64,000 nt of DNA from Nematostella vectensis (taxonomy: Eukaryota; Cnidaria; Anthozoa; Actiniaria; Edwardsiidae), in assembly GCF_932526225.1 (NCBI RefSeq), contig NC_064041.1, forward strand, positions 14,354,951 to 14,418,950. The letters are read 5' to 3'. Under the pieces are notes generated by a model. The model was not told the origin of the DNA, made no database searches, and saw only the letters and a list, made by a program, of their open reading frames with translations. Positions within the stretch are counted from its first letter, which is position 1, and every line of letters starts with the position of its first letter. The position numbers and the translations under genes are program-made. Below are positions 42,001 to 54,130 of this stretch, in pieces.

Positions 42001-44958
42001 GCACTCACCCCTAGATACACGACAAACCCACCCCTAGATACACGCCGCACCCACCCCTAGATACACGACAAACCCACCCCTAGATACACGCCGCACCCAC
42101 CCCTTGATACACGCCGCACCCACCCCTAGATACACGCCGCACCCACCCATAGATACACGCCGCACCCACCCATAGATACACGCCGCACCCACCCATAGAT
42201 ACACGTCAAACCCACCCCTAGACACACGCCGCATACACCCCTAGACACACGCCGCATACACCCCTAGATACACGCCAAACCCACCCCTAGATACACGCCA
42301 AACCCACCCCTAGATACACGACAAACACACCCCTAGATACACGCCGCACCCACCCCTAGATACACGACAAACCCACCCCTAGATACACGCCGCACCCACC
42401 CCTAGATACACGCCGCACCCACCCCTAGATACACGCCGCACCCACCCATAGATACACGCCACACCCACCCCTAGATACACGCCGCACACACCCCTAGATA
42501 CACGCCACACCCACCCCTAGATACACGCCGCACACACCCCTAGAAACACCCCACACCCACCCCTAGATACACGCCTCACCCACCCCTAGATACAGGCCGC
42601 ACCCACCCCTAGATACACGCCGTACCCACCCCTAGAAACACACCGCACCCACCCCTAGATACACGCCGCACCCACCCCTAGATACACGCCGCACCCACCC
42701 CTAGATACACGCCCTATAAGCGGTTTGCTATTGCGGTTGTGCTTGTTGTTTTTTTGTTTTTGTTTTTTTCTGAGCAAGCCCGAGTCAGACCTGAAGGAAG
42801 AAATCCTTTATCGTGTTTAGGACACTTGCCTAATTCTCCATAAAGACAGCCGGCGGCTTTTGGCATCTCTGCTCGGCACGTCTCGTCCACGAAACCGTCC
42901 CATAAATCAGAAAACATCTACAGGGAATAAAAAAAGAAAACTGCACATGAAACAAAAGGAAAAACGTAAAAATATAAATTTATAACATTACACTAGATAA
43001 ATAAAAGTAATGGGAAAAGAACATTTTAAGTTGATGTGAAAACAAATAAACATAAACTCACCACTCCAAGCGTGGAAAAGAAGTACGGCAAATCCAATTT
43101 ATTTTCTTCCCCGAAATTAGGAAAAAGAGTGAACCACCCTCCGTCATTAAAACCACGAACCTGCAGAACAGACGACATGTAGAAATAAATGAACCTGCAG
43201 AACAGACGACATGTAGAAATCAATAACTAGGCCTGCCGGGATGCAACCCGTGATGCTTTGCGTACCCCTGTCAATGCTTGCCCTGCCCGTGATGCTTTGC
43301 GTGGCATTGTCTTAGTTCGTCAGGACCGTGATGCTTTGCGTGCCATTGTCTTTGTACTGATTTCACGACAAGGAGAATTCTGTCGGCGTGTGACCTTACC
43401 TTTGCTGGTAGAACCATTTGCTGTACAAAGTCCACATTGGCAAGCATGCCCAGGCCCCCCGCGGACGCTCCACCGAACAGAATCTGTTAAGATATCGAAA
43501 AGAATCAGTTGGAAAGGGCGCCATTACCTTGAAACGCCTTGCGCACATAGCCTGGTTTCCAGGCTACTGTCCTTTGGTGTATCAATAGGTGACCACATAA
43601 GCTAACAGCACAGCCTAGAGACGCCTGGATCAGACGCTATTACTCGACAAGCGACTGCCGATTGATTACCGAACACAAAGAGAAGGTCGTACGCGCCGAA
43701 CAAACACCTATTGGGTACCGAACACCGAGGGAAGGCCGCAGGCACCAAACGAACACCAGTTTACCGCCGAAAGAGCGCCGAAGGATGAGCGAGTGTAAGG
43801 TGTGACGATACGTACCAGTGTTCCCGTGGTGTTGATCTTGTAGTCGTCCATAAGTTGCTGTACGACAGCTTTCACGATAAAGTGACCCAGCATTTGTAAC
43901 CCATAGGGATGCGTCTCTTTCGTCTTCCGACCAACAAATACATCACCACTAGAGCAGAAATAATCATTGGATAAACGAAGTTCAAGGGGGCGGAGTGGCC
44001 CCAAAATAGATGGGGGGGGACTTAAAAAAAAACTCTAAGACAAGATTGATTAATATGATATGACAAGTTCTCAAAAAAGAGGTCAGCCGTCGCAGCCGTG
44101 ACTTACCTACAATAAGGTACAAGAACTTTATTCCAAGAAGCAAATGTTGGGTTCTCGTTAGGATTATCGGATGAGAGGAATGAACCTGTCATGTAAAGTT
44201 CGTAATCCTTGGAGGAACCAAATGAGCCCTTGGCTCGCTCGTGACACGTCTTATGGTCCCCACACGAGCCTCCCGCCTGCAGCTGAATGACCCAGTCCTT
44301 GGAGTATGGATTACGACTGAGGTAGAACACGGCGGGTGAACCATCTGCCGAGAGAAACGATTATCAATAGGCAAAGAGCGGGTTGGATGTCGAGAGAGAT
44401 GATTTTCGATGAGAGGGTAGAGGAAGGTTAGTATAATTTCTGAAAGTTCCGACATTCAAAACAATGCGAAATTACCTAACTAACCATCCAGGTGTATCAA
44501 ATATTATGTGATCTTTCAAATAAATGCAACATCGCAGTTTGAACGTCTGGAAATGGATGGGAAGTTGTTACTTTAGGCTTAGGCTGTACGTTTAGACATT
44601 TAGACTAAACCATTAGACCCTCAGCATTTAACCCATAACCAGGCCCGTACCCAGGGGGGTTAAGGGGAGCGAGCGCTAGATTAGTCTGGTATGTAGCCAG
44701 ACAATAAACATCCCGTGGAGAGACTGCAAAGGCGTAAAAAATCGTTTTTTTTTTTCGGGGGTGTTCAGCAAAATCCATCATCGCCATCACCATCACCATC
44801 ACCATCACCATCACCATCACCATCACCATCACCATCACCATCACCATCACCATCACCATCACCATCACCATCACCATCACCATCACCATCACCATCACCA
44901 TCACTATCACTATCACTATCACCATCACCATCATCATCATCATCACTATCACCATCAC

Positions 44959-45015
<57 letters not shown>

Positions 45016-48000
45016 CATTGTCTTCATTTACAGCAGCCGCAGCAGCATTGTATCTATCATTAACTTTTAATTAACGACCATCAACTTCTTGATTATTAAC
45101 ATCTTCTTCACAGAAATATACATATTTTATAATTGCGGATAGGAATGTTGGCGGGGTTACACGAATGTTTGGGTTACTCGAATGTCGGGGTTACTCGAAT
45201 GTCGGGGATTACTCGAATGTCGGGGTGACTCGAATGTCGGGGTTACTCGAATGTCGGGGATTACTCGAATGTCGGGGTTACTCGAATGTCGGGGATTACT
45301 CGAATGTCGGGGTTACTCAAATGTTTGGGTTACTCGAATGTCGGGGTTACTCGAATGTCGGGGATTACACGAATGTCGGGGATTACTCGAATGTCGGGGT
45401 TACTCGAATGTCGGGGTTACTCGAATGTCGGGGTTACTCGAATGTTGACGTCACTCATGATGAACGAAGGGGATATCAGTGGGAACACGAGATGCGAAAT
45501 ATTCTACATATGGCAAAAAAGCAAGATTTCACATTTAGAAACGGTGTATAAACATGCGCAACTTATTAAAAGGTTTGAATTACAGTTAAGCTCTTGGGTT
45601 ATATTTTTCTTTCCCGAGGTAAACATCGGCAAATTATGGTGCCAAGGACATAAAGTCAATAAGTTGAATGAGTTCGTGTTACCCGGGTTTACCGCGCCTC
45701 GGTTGTCTTATTAAGGGGTTAGTAAGCTCGGTTTACTGAGGGGAAGACAGCCGCTGGGCTGGTAACACCCCCACATGGCGTAAAACTAATAAAGATCAAC
45801 TCATGCATAACGTGTTTCATTGCGAACTGACCTATCAAATCCCCCGATTTATGGAGGCTCTGTGTTGAAACTACAGGGAACTCATAGAAAACTGATGTAA
45901 CAGGAGATTGCAAATCCAATTATTGAGAAGCCAAATGCAACGCGGCTTGCTAATATTACAGTGTTTATACGAAGAGTTCAATAAAGAGTTAGTAAATTGA
46001 AAAGAAGGCTTAGTTAGACAAACTTCATTATACAAACCAATCAAAGGCGAAAAATTTGTATTGTTTGGCAAAACCCGCGGCTTAAAGCTAAGTTAATAGA
46101 TACCACACTGGCTTTAAAACAAAACAAAAACCGTCAAATTTGAAATAGATGGATGGCTTTTCACAGTAGGTTATATGCGAACGCTTTTTTGTAAATAATT
46201 GGAATTTCCTGTTGAGTCTCTAATCAATCTGAATTTAGATTTTTCATATAACGAGATTTTCGTTCGGCAAAGTGCATGTGTAAGACCGTTTGCAAATGAC
46301 AAAATTGTCAATTTACTAAAAGATGATTCAACATTCCTTATAGAAACAGACATATTTTTTTATTCCTAGATTATGATCAGAATATAATCTAACACTCAAT
46401 AAAACTTGAGAAACAACAGAAGAATTAGACGAGTTCAGAACGGTTAAAATGATACCCTTGAATTCAAAGAGGCTTGCTGAAATACGAATGGTCGGGTAGA
46501 TATCAATAATGAAAAGAACTGCCCGAGGCGGACTTAACGCGTACGACAGATAGGCGCATAATTTTCAAAGACTATACAAAGAAGGTTTTCATTCCTTTTC
46601 ATCCTTTCTGCAATCGCTTCTTGGACCATTCCAAAAAAGACTCCTTATTTTGTCGTCTTCACGTTCCTTACTCCCCACAGTCACGGCGCGCCAAGGGTCC
46701 CGTTTTAGATCTCTTGTTAGTAAAGCTTTGAAAGGTTGAGGGATATTGAAAACAGAAGAAAAAAACATTTTGATGAGAGTGTGATATTTCAGCGCTAGTT
46801 AAACTGGTAAAAAGAGTGCCTTTCTAACGGAAATAGATGGTCGGCACATAAAAGATAAAAAAAAACAATTATCGTCTACTCCAGTAAAAACATAAAGCCA
46901 TGCTAAACAATCTCTGTCACCGAACAGCAAAAACACACGCGTTCGAATGGAGATTAATTATCGTTTGAATGCAAGTTAGGCTGTGAGATATAAAAACACT
47001 TTTAGCCTATTAGAGCGATCGCATTTGCTATTGTGTTTTTAATGTTGTATTGTGACTCGCGGCGAGAAATTCGAAGCTTGTCTGTTCGAATCCTTTGTGA
47101 CAATAGTAGAGACATACAATTTCCCGCAAACTCGCATCAAAAAGACCGACTGGAGTTTCCGACATGAAATCTCCAGTAAACTAGAACAGGAAGCTACCGA
47201 AATTAAAGCAACCCGGCTATAGCTCGTCGAGGTCTCATTCAGGGTATTTTAGCTAATACTTTGTTTTACACAAAAGTTTTAATTTTGTAAGGCGACCGAT
47301 GCGGTGTTTTTGTTGCTATTTTCCCTAAGTACAATCGAAGATGTAAATACTGGCGGTGTGGTTTGTGTGGTACAGAATTATCGCAAATGGCAGAAAGACC
47401 GGGGTCTACCGAAAGCGACGGGACTAATTAAATTAATTCGCCTAAGTGATAGTAAACATACGTTGTCCTCGCCTCGATTTACCGACGAAATACACATGGA
47501 CCTAATTCTCCCCAAATTACAAAGACGCCTAAATATAGGGACTGTACAAAACAAACTCTCATAAACACATAGCCTTAGACGAAATCCCCTGAGACTCACG
47601 ACCAAAAACACGATATAAACCGCAAATTGCCTGATTCGAAAGGATGATCACGCCGGACGATCTGCCGACAGAAGCGAGCTAAACACTATCTCAATTCTCC
47701 GAATATTTTTATCGCCTAATACAGTGCGCACTCTCCCATACGGAGTAGTGGGCTTTTCCGAGGGCGCGCGCGGGGGCCTTTGAAGTTGCGAATTGGCATA
47801 AATTACTCTTCGACCAAAATAATTTAGAAGGCACTTGTGATGGTGATAGGGCCATGTGATCTTGAAATCTTATCGTGTGTGCTGGTGAGATGACTGACTG
47901 AAACACAGCGATCACTACGCGAGTTCGTCAAGCCATACTTACACCGGTAAAGCCTCGAAACGTTAGATGTTTTGGGTTATTAAAATATTATAGGCAAACT

Positions 48001-48647
48001 ACTAGGACTCAGAGAGCGGCGAATTTATCATAACACACGAAACAATAACCCAGGCTCACCACCCGGGGCTGCATGAACTGTAAGCCGTCTTTCCTTTGAT
48101 TAATCCTATCCGTACAGCATTCATCGGCGTTCGTGCACGATTCCCCTTCAATCAACCACCATCAGTCACTCACAAGCAAAAAATAAATAAACCCCGGAAT
48201 CAATCCATCAATAAAACACAGGCCGGGTAGAGCGGGCACTCAGGGAACAACTTCGATCAATTCTGTTTAGAGCTTGAGCGTATATTAGGGGTTTAGTAAA
48301 TGATAATATAGTGTGTTTAGAGCCGAAGTGGCTTATGAGTCTAATCTCCCCCGTCGACAACATTCTGATGTAGGCAATAAAACTAGATTACTGAGTGACT
48401 TACCTAGGCAGAGGGCATTGCGATCCCTGGCGTCGCGGATTTCGTGTTTACGCAGGTTGTAGCGGTATTTCTTGCGGGGACGCACGCTTCTAGTCTTCCT
48501 TGTATATTTACGGTATAAGATCTCCTTATAGCTGTCTGATTTTGAAGGGTTGTTGGGTCTTAGGATATCTGTCTGTGCTCCGTGACTGGGCCAACCTTGA
48601 GCGGTGTAAACAAATATCCAACAGAATGAAATAACAAGAAGTCTCAT
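38872..48647 (-). CDS. Notum-like (pectinacetylesterase/Notum family) secreted carboxylesterase, 3' exon(s) not found
   Basis: Notum enzymes are secreted alpha/beta hydrolases; animal Notum removes palmitoleate from Wnt proteins. Seven exons join in phase: 48404–48647, 44107–44344, 43816–43948, 43400–43483, 43062–43160, 42830–42917, 38872–39064 (359 residues so far). A signal peptide (MRLLVISFCWIFVYTAQG) and a basic region precede the catalytic domain. Family marks are CLDGSPAVFYL, GSCGDHKTCHERA, LSSDNPNENP, KVLVPYCSGDVF, the nucleophile elbow GGASAGG (Ser about 212), VRGFNDGGWF, CLYGELVFKYLSTPIYVMVA and Asp about 312 aligned with the catalytic Asp. The catalytic His segment near the C terminus was not recognised. 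It could be true Notum or a Notum paralogue. The intron after exon 6 uses a GC donor and contains the 23-bp satellite. Confidence 0.85.
39240..39395 (+). repeat. Dispersed repeat related to 27722–27935 (minus strand)
   Basis: CAGTGCGAG, CACTGAGGATG, CCCCAGCGGT, ACGCCCCCCAAATACA, GGTTAAT and GGTGAGAGACGGG blocks occur in the same order on the minus strand of 27722–27935. Roughly 70% similar by eye. Not coding. Confidence 0.65.
39540..42713. repeat. 23-bp satellite, about 138 monomers, with 897-bp higher-order period
   Basis: Monomer ACCCACCCCTAGATACACGC+CGC, 23 bp, fills 3.2 kb. Variant monomers (CGACAAA, CGTCAAA, CATAGATAC, CTTGATAC, CAGGCCGCAC) recur in the same order: a 201-bp block starting at 40240 recurs at 41137 and 42034, each 897 bp (39 monomers) apart, and partly at 39987 (253 bp, 11 monomers). 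It sits entirely within the Notum-like intron 6. Confidence 0.95.
42830..42917 (-). CDS. Notum-like exon 6, with GC donor
   Basis: Starts MFSDLWDGFVDETC after CCTGTAG and ends GAATTAG|GCAAGT. The phase-1 end joins exon 7 to read GELVFKYLSTP, matching the human KVYPTLRCP segment, which supports the GC–AG intron over a weaker GT at 42794. Confidence 0.75.
43062..43160 (-). CDS. Notum-like exon 5
   Basis: Acceptor TTCTGCAG|GTTCG; 99 nt, phase 0-0, encoding VRGFNDGGWFTLF through YFFSTLGV. Its acceptor region is duplicated just upstream. Confidence 0.85.
43157..43224. repeat. Tandem duplication of the exon 5 acceptor region, period about 33 bp
   Basis: GAACCTGCAGAACAGACGAC followed by ATGTAGAAAT occurs at 43157 and again at about 43191. 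Confidence 0.85.
43400..43483 (-). CDS. Notum-like exon 4: nucleophile elbow
   Basis: 84-nt phase 0-0 exon reading ILFGGASAGGLGMLANVDF and on to LPAK. Ser in GASAG is the expected nucleophile. Confidence 0.9.
43816..43948 (-). CDS. Notum-like exon 3
   Basis: Acceptor TGCTCTAG|TGGTG completes the codon after PYC. Encodes GDVFVGRKTKETHPYG through KINTTGTL; donor CACTG|GTACGT, phase 0. Confidence 0.86.
44107..44344 (-). CDS. Notum-like exon 2
   Basis: Acceptor CGGCAG|ATGG in phase 1, donor TGTAG|GTAAGT in phase 2. Encodes DGSPAVFYLSRNPYSKDW through NKVLVPYC. Confidence 0.88.
44776..45019. repeat. (CATCAC)n / (CAT)n microsatellite
   Basis: CATCAC hexamers followed by CACTAT and CAT variants. 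It gives frames of pure His, Ser-Pro or Met-Val, which are artefacts. Confidence 0.97.
45153..45450. repeat. 17/18-bp minisatellite, about 17 copies
   Basis: Unit GGGGTTACTCGAATGTC (17 bp), with GGGGATTAC 18-bp variants and a few GTTTGGG copies. Confidence 0.93.
48404..48647 (-). CDS. Notum-like exon 1: signal peptide and basic N terminus
   Basis: ATG at 48645–48647. Donor TGCCTAG|GTAAGT in phase 1. Includes RKYTRKTR and RPRKKYRYN basic stretches, possible heparan-binding or processing sites. Confidence 0.8.
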
Positions 48648-51600
48648 GGCTCTTCAGCGCTGTAAATAGGCGAACGATCCCCCGTAAGCCGCGAATCCAG
48701 GGTTTTCCCTCGCTGTTTAGGTCTTGTTACGATCAGGGTCTCTGCAGTTTAAAATTGCGTTATTCGTAAGTTAGCGATCGTATGAAGTAGCCGCATCCTG
48801 GCGACTCAACTCGATGCATCACACGTGTGGTTTAGCACTGAGAGATCAACCGTCGCTAACTTGCATCAAACATGGCTTTAAATTTCCCCTGCACGTTCAC
48901 ACTACTACACTACTGGTTCGAGGGACTTATTGTTATTGCTGTTAGGATGTGCTGCCTGTTTGTATAAGGCAGCCCAATCTAATGAATCCACACACACACA
49001 CACGTATGTGTACGACGATACGCTCTCCGTATGACAAACACACCGAACCTTCAATTATATGAATGTGTGACATGTCACACACACACATAGTAAGTGAAAA
49101 AGTCACGCACTGCCGACCGGAAGTGGTCGGCGGAGGTTTCTGTACAAAGCACGTACGATGCAGTGTGCATATACTATGCGTACAAATTTTTCGATGAGAG
49201 ATCCGGTTAGTAAAGCCGCCTTTATTATCAAAGAAATATTGTGCAAACAAAGAACACAATAATGGGTTCCAGGACAGGCGAATGGTACCATGACCACCTG
49301 ACACTACACTGGCTGCCAACATCAGAATGGCTTCTTAATTAACTGTATGGCTTTTCGAGGAATCTCACTCCAGAGAAACGTTACACTCAACTATTTTAAA
49401 GCGGTTTAAAGCAATGCGTTATAGTCGGCCAATTGTTTTTTTTCGTTTATTTATTTGCTTTGCTGTCACCCTAAATTGAGTTTCTCGATTCATTCGCGTA
49501 CAGTAAATTGACGGGTTCGTTTGAGGTCAAAAGGAACAAACGGCGATATAGTATATGAGCACTTTGACTCGTCGTCCCGGGTATTCTAATGGCCTGTCTG
49601 TTGGGAACATCTGAATGGCTTCCCTGGATTACAAGTGGCGCCAGAAATACGCATGGTCTTACTAAATTGAATTAATCGATGGTTAAAGCGAAATAAAACC
49701 TTTATCAAAACCACTAAACGTATAATACACAACAAAGTTGAAATAACTTTAAATCGCAATCGTCCTTAAGAGATATTTTTAAAAAATGCTCGAGAAACCT
49801 GAGAAATTTGAGACCTGTTTATCATATGTTTTCCAAATGTGCTTTCTACAAAATATAAAACAATTTATAACTAATAATGTCAAAAAATGCAGCTAATTGC
49901 CAGATGCATTAAAGAAATAAATAGCATGGTTCATGTCACGTATGCACTAACTTCTACGATGGGCCAACTTCAACGGACAACATCTAAAATACAGATGATT
50001 TATGCATTATATATTTAATTTCACCCCTTTGCTATTATAAGTCATAGGGGTCAAAGTTAATCAATGTTTTACGGATTATCGACGAATAGCACCAACAGAA
50101 TACGTGCTTGATTTTACGGAAGCGGAAACAAACAAAAACACATCCAAGTGTGAAAATGGGATAGAAAAAGAGAAATTGAGTTTATGCAGGTTTGTCAGGA
50201 CATAGTAATTGGTACAAATAGGCCCCCTTGTATCGGTGCACGGAAAAATTTGGCTATTTCAAGAAAAATGAATGCTCTCCCATAACTCCATTTGATGAGC
50301 AGAAGTAACCACAAAATAACAGACACTCTTTTGTAAAAAAAAAAAAACATTTGTAACAATAAAATTGACAACGATTGAATCTGTCCTTGAATTAACCGGA
50401 TAAATATGGAGTTAAAATTTTATGCTGCCGTATCTCATCTCTACTTCAATAACTTTTTATTGAGCACTTTGGATAGGAGAAGGCGAGGGCAAAAATGTTT
50501 TAAAAGCATTTTTTTTACTCGTCTTCTTCTTCACTTTTTTCCTATATCCAACAAAGCAAATGATAACCGCCAACAACCTTCGAATAGACTGCTGGATATT
50601 CAAATCACTGTCGCAAATATTGTCTGGAACGCCCGAAGTTTAGACAAGAATAATTGAAAACAATTAATTAAAAACTCTAGAACGAAGAGAACCTTAAACA
50701 AGAATATCTTCCCTTTTTACAGAAAGAGCCTTATATATTCAAATGATGATAGTATGTAAAAGTGTTTTCGCTTACCGATCGTGGTGTTTGCGCCCTTGGG
50801 CTAATTCCGCGTGGCTCTGTTATCATCAACATCGGGTCTAACTATCGCGCGCATATCTCGGCAAAAATTCCCTCATGTGTCTGCCGAAAACTCATATTTA
50901 TGACTTTTCTGAGCGTCGCCCAATCGCCTGCTTTCACCTGTGTGATTTGAGTTGACGTTGGGCTTGGACTAACTTGCCAGGACCATGAATACATAAAGTT
51001 AAACTATTATACAGCAAAACTTTTTAGCTGAAACATGCCGCTAATCGAAAGCAAATAGATAACAAAAACAATTGAGTCTGTGAATTAATGCGTTGATCGC
51101 TGTTCAGTCGCTAGTTTACGTCTATGTAGACCGCGACCGGGCCTTTTCACTGGAGCGCGTGGCGCGGTGGAAGATGCGGCAAGGACTTTAATGACCTCCA
51201 GGAATAACTTTATAACCACGACGATCGGAATAATCAAAAAGGGCATGGTAGTTTTATCATTGAAGAGCCTCAGTTTATCCATCTGACATCACAAAAAGAA
51301 CATGAATCTATCTTTTTTTCAAAGAACCACACCAATGTGTTTATTTTTCTCTGCGTAATATAAATTGACGTATTAATCGCGCTTCTTTCCTTAGAACAAT
51401 TACCAATTTCATGACTATTTGGGTAGTGGTTAGGCTCGTGCTAGCTACAGGGGTCGGCGAACTTTTGAAGTCTTTCGCGCGTTGCCGGTCACTGTGGCAT
51501 CAATCAAATTTGAATGAATATTCACTGCTAAACGAACGACTCACAAATTTTGCAAAGGAAGACCTCAAGACAACTGCGTGCTTTGTTTACTCTTCCTATA

Positions 51601-52780
51601 AGAAAAATGCGCGCTTTTTTAGTATTGATTAACGAGGCGAAATAAAATCTTAACCACAAAAAAAACCCCTTAACTGATAATGAAATGACCTCATTTACCG
51701 ATTTGATCGTTATGGAAAGTCAAATTCACCTTTCCTCGCCGCGTTTTGTGCCTCGATGCTTGCGCTTGCCGATGGTAGTGTTATACTTTTATATAAATCA
51801 AAACCAAGCATTCAAAGTGAATATCTATTTCCATTCGTCTCTACCACAAACATCGTGTTTTTATTCTGCACCTGTGGCACTGACTTGAATTGGGATACCT
51901 GTGGTATTCCCGGAGGATCGTATTTCCCGTACTCCTTCTTCCATGATTCAATTGTTTTTATACAAGAATATCAGCAAGCAGCAGAAGAAACAACAACAAC
52001 TGCCTAGTGCATGGTGTGTAAAATACAATAAGAACATTAGAGTCACATCACACAGCACATAACGAGTAACATAAAAGAATATATGTAGGGTTGAAATACC
52101 TAGCAGTTCTGTTTATGATATAGAAAAAAGGTTAATTTAGCAAAATTATTATGAAGTCGCTAATCAATTACTTCCCAAATCCAACGCAAGCTTCGCTATA
52201 TTGTGACTTGTAGATATGATGGTACACTTCTTAGGATCCCTGATTGGGACATGCCCCTTGCGTGACAGGCCTCTCTTTCGTGACAGCCCAAGGGCACCAG
52301 GAATACGATGATCGGTCAAATAACAAAAACAAAGAATTATTTTTATCTTATTCCCAAACTTACTGTCATTTGCATTAATACGAGCCTTTTCAACATCCGA
52401 CGGATAAATTGGGCTTCTTCTAATCTCCTTTTCGGTATTTTAAGATGAATGAACCAGTCCTCATTCTAGACTGAATAGATAATAGCTGTTAACAGCTGAT
52501 CCATTTTGGCCTGTTGGCGGCTTTTCGAACATAGGAGCGTACAGAAGGGTATTCGAAGTTTGATCAAAAGACTTTGCCCGGGGTGGCAAACAATACTAAA
52601 AGGCTAAAATAAGGTGAATCGAGAGCATGCCAATTTCACCAATTTTAGAAAAGCGCCATGAGCCTCGCATTAAGTATTTCGTCCAATATTGCGAGTAGCT
52701 ACAAGGTCCTGGTAGAGCCGAGAATTTCATGCCCAAAAGATAACACTATTGAAGAGTGTTACTCCCTCTACGCAGACCAC
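48648..52780. other. Upstream of the Notum-like gene; no gene recognised
   Basis: Presumed Notum-like promoter near 48648–48900, a short CA/GT-rich patch at 48990–49090, then AT-rich sequence. One weak small frame at 51085–51282 is listed separately. Confidence 0.5.
51085..51282 (-). CDS. Possible 65-residue single-pass membrane microprotein (weak)
   Basis: MDKLRLFNDKTT is followed by a hydrophobic stretch (MPFLIIPIVVVIKLFLEVI) and a basic Ser/Pro/Arg tail. No family is recognised, and open frames of this size are expected by chance here. The ATG follows GATGTCAG, so it could instead be an exon start. Confidence 0.18.
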   Translation of the reverse strand: MDKLRLFNDKTTMPFLIIPIVVVIKLFLEVIKVLAASSTAPRAPVKRPGRGLHRRKLATEQRSTH

Positions 52781-52784
52781 CCAG

Positions 52785-54130
52785 TGTTTACCGCATGTCT
52801 GTTGTCTTTCTAGTTATACCATCTTGTGTTTACTGCATGTCTGTTGTCTTTCTTGTTATACCATATGTGTTTACTGCATGTCTGTTGTCTTTCTAGTTAT
52901 ACCATCTTGTGTTTACTGCATGTCTGTTGTCTTTCTTGTTATACCACCTAGTGTTTACTGCATGTCTGTTGTCTTTCTAGTTATACCACCTAGTGTTTAC
53001 TGCATGTCTGTTGTCTTTCTAGTTATACCACCTAGTGTTTACTGCATGTCTGTTGTCTTTCTAGTTATACCACCTAGTGTTTACTGCATGTCTGTTGTCT
53101 TTCTAGTTATACCACCTAGTGTTTACTGCATGTCTGTTGTCTTTCTAGTTATACCATCTTGTGTTTACTGCATGTCTGTTGTCTTTCTTGTTATACCATC
53201 TTGTGTTTACTGCATGTCTGTTGTCTTTCTTGTTATACCACCTAGTGTTTACTGCATGTCTGTTGTCTTTCTAGTTATACCATCTTGTGTTTACTGCATG
53301 TCTGTTGTCTTTCTAGTTATACCATCTTGTGTTTACTGCATGTCTGTTGTCTTTCTTGTTATACCACCTAGTGTTTACTGCATGTCTGTTGTCTTTCTTG
53401 TTATACCACCTAGTGTTTACTGCATGTCTGTTGTCTTTCTAGTTATACCACCTTGTGTTTACTGCATGTCTGTTGTCTTTCTTGTTATACCACCTAGTGT
53501 TTACTGCATGTCTGTTGTCTTTCTTGTTATACCATCTTTGTGTTTACTGCATGTCTGTTGTCTTTCTAGTTATACCACCTAGTGTTTACTGCATGTCTGT
53601 TGTCTTTCTTGTTATACCACCTAGTGTTTACTGCATGTCTGTTGTCTTTCTAGTTATACCACCTTGTGTTTACTGCATGTCTGTTGTCTTTCTTGTTATA
53701 CCACCTAGTGTTTACTGCATGTCTGTTGTCTTTCTTGTTATACCATCTTTGTGTTTACTGCATGTCTGTTGTCTTTCTAGTTATACCACCTAGTGTTTAC
53801 TGCATGTCTGTTGTCTTTCTTGTTATACCACCTAGTGTTTACTGCATGTCTGTTGTCTTTCTTGTTATACCACCTAGTGTTTACTGCATGTCTGTTGTCT
53901 TTCTAGTTATACCACCTTGTGTTTACTGCATGTCTGTTGTCTTTCTTGTTATACCACCTAGTGTTTACTGCATGTCTGTTGTCTTTCTTGTTATACCATC
54001 TTGTGTTTACTGCATGTCTGTTGTCTTTCTTGTTATACCACCTAGTGTTTACTGCATGTCTGTTGTCTTTCTAGTTATACCATCTTGTGTTTACAGGCTG
54101 TCTGTTGTCTTTCTAGCTATACCATCTTCT
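52785..54130. repeat. 42-bp minisatellite, about 32 copies
   Basis: Unit GTGTTTACTGCATGTCTGTT followed by GTCTTTCTAGTTATACCACCTA. Variants are CTAG/CTTG and CACCTA/CATCTT. Two 43-bp units (CATCTTTGTG) mark a 211-bp duplicated block (around 53455 and 53666). Long frames through it are repeat artefacts. Confidence 0.95.

Larger units (their letters stand above)
44345..48403. other. Notum-like intron 1
   Basis: About 4.06 kb, containing the CATCAC microsatellite and the 17-bp minisatellite listed separately. No other coding exon was recognised between 45451 and 48403; short frames there lack family resemblance. Confidence 0.6.

Noticed and set aside
44605..45074. Poly-His, Ser-Pro and Met-Val frames
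   Set aside because: CATCAC/CAT microsatellite.
47080..47110. GTTCGAATCC as a tRNA T-loop
   Set aside because: No acceptor stem, D arm or anticodon arm can be fitted upstream.
50406..50657. IVWNARSLDKNN resembling the start of a retrotransposon endonuclease
   Set aside because: Only a few residues match and no downstream endonuclease or reverse-transcriptase motif follows.
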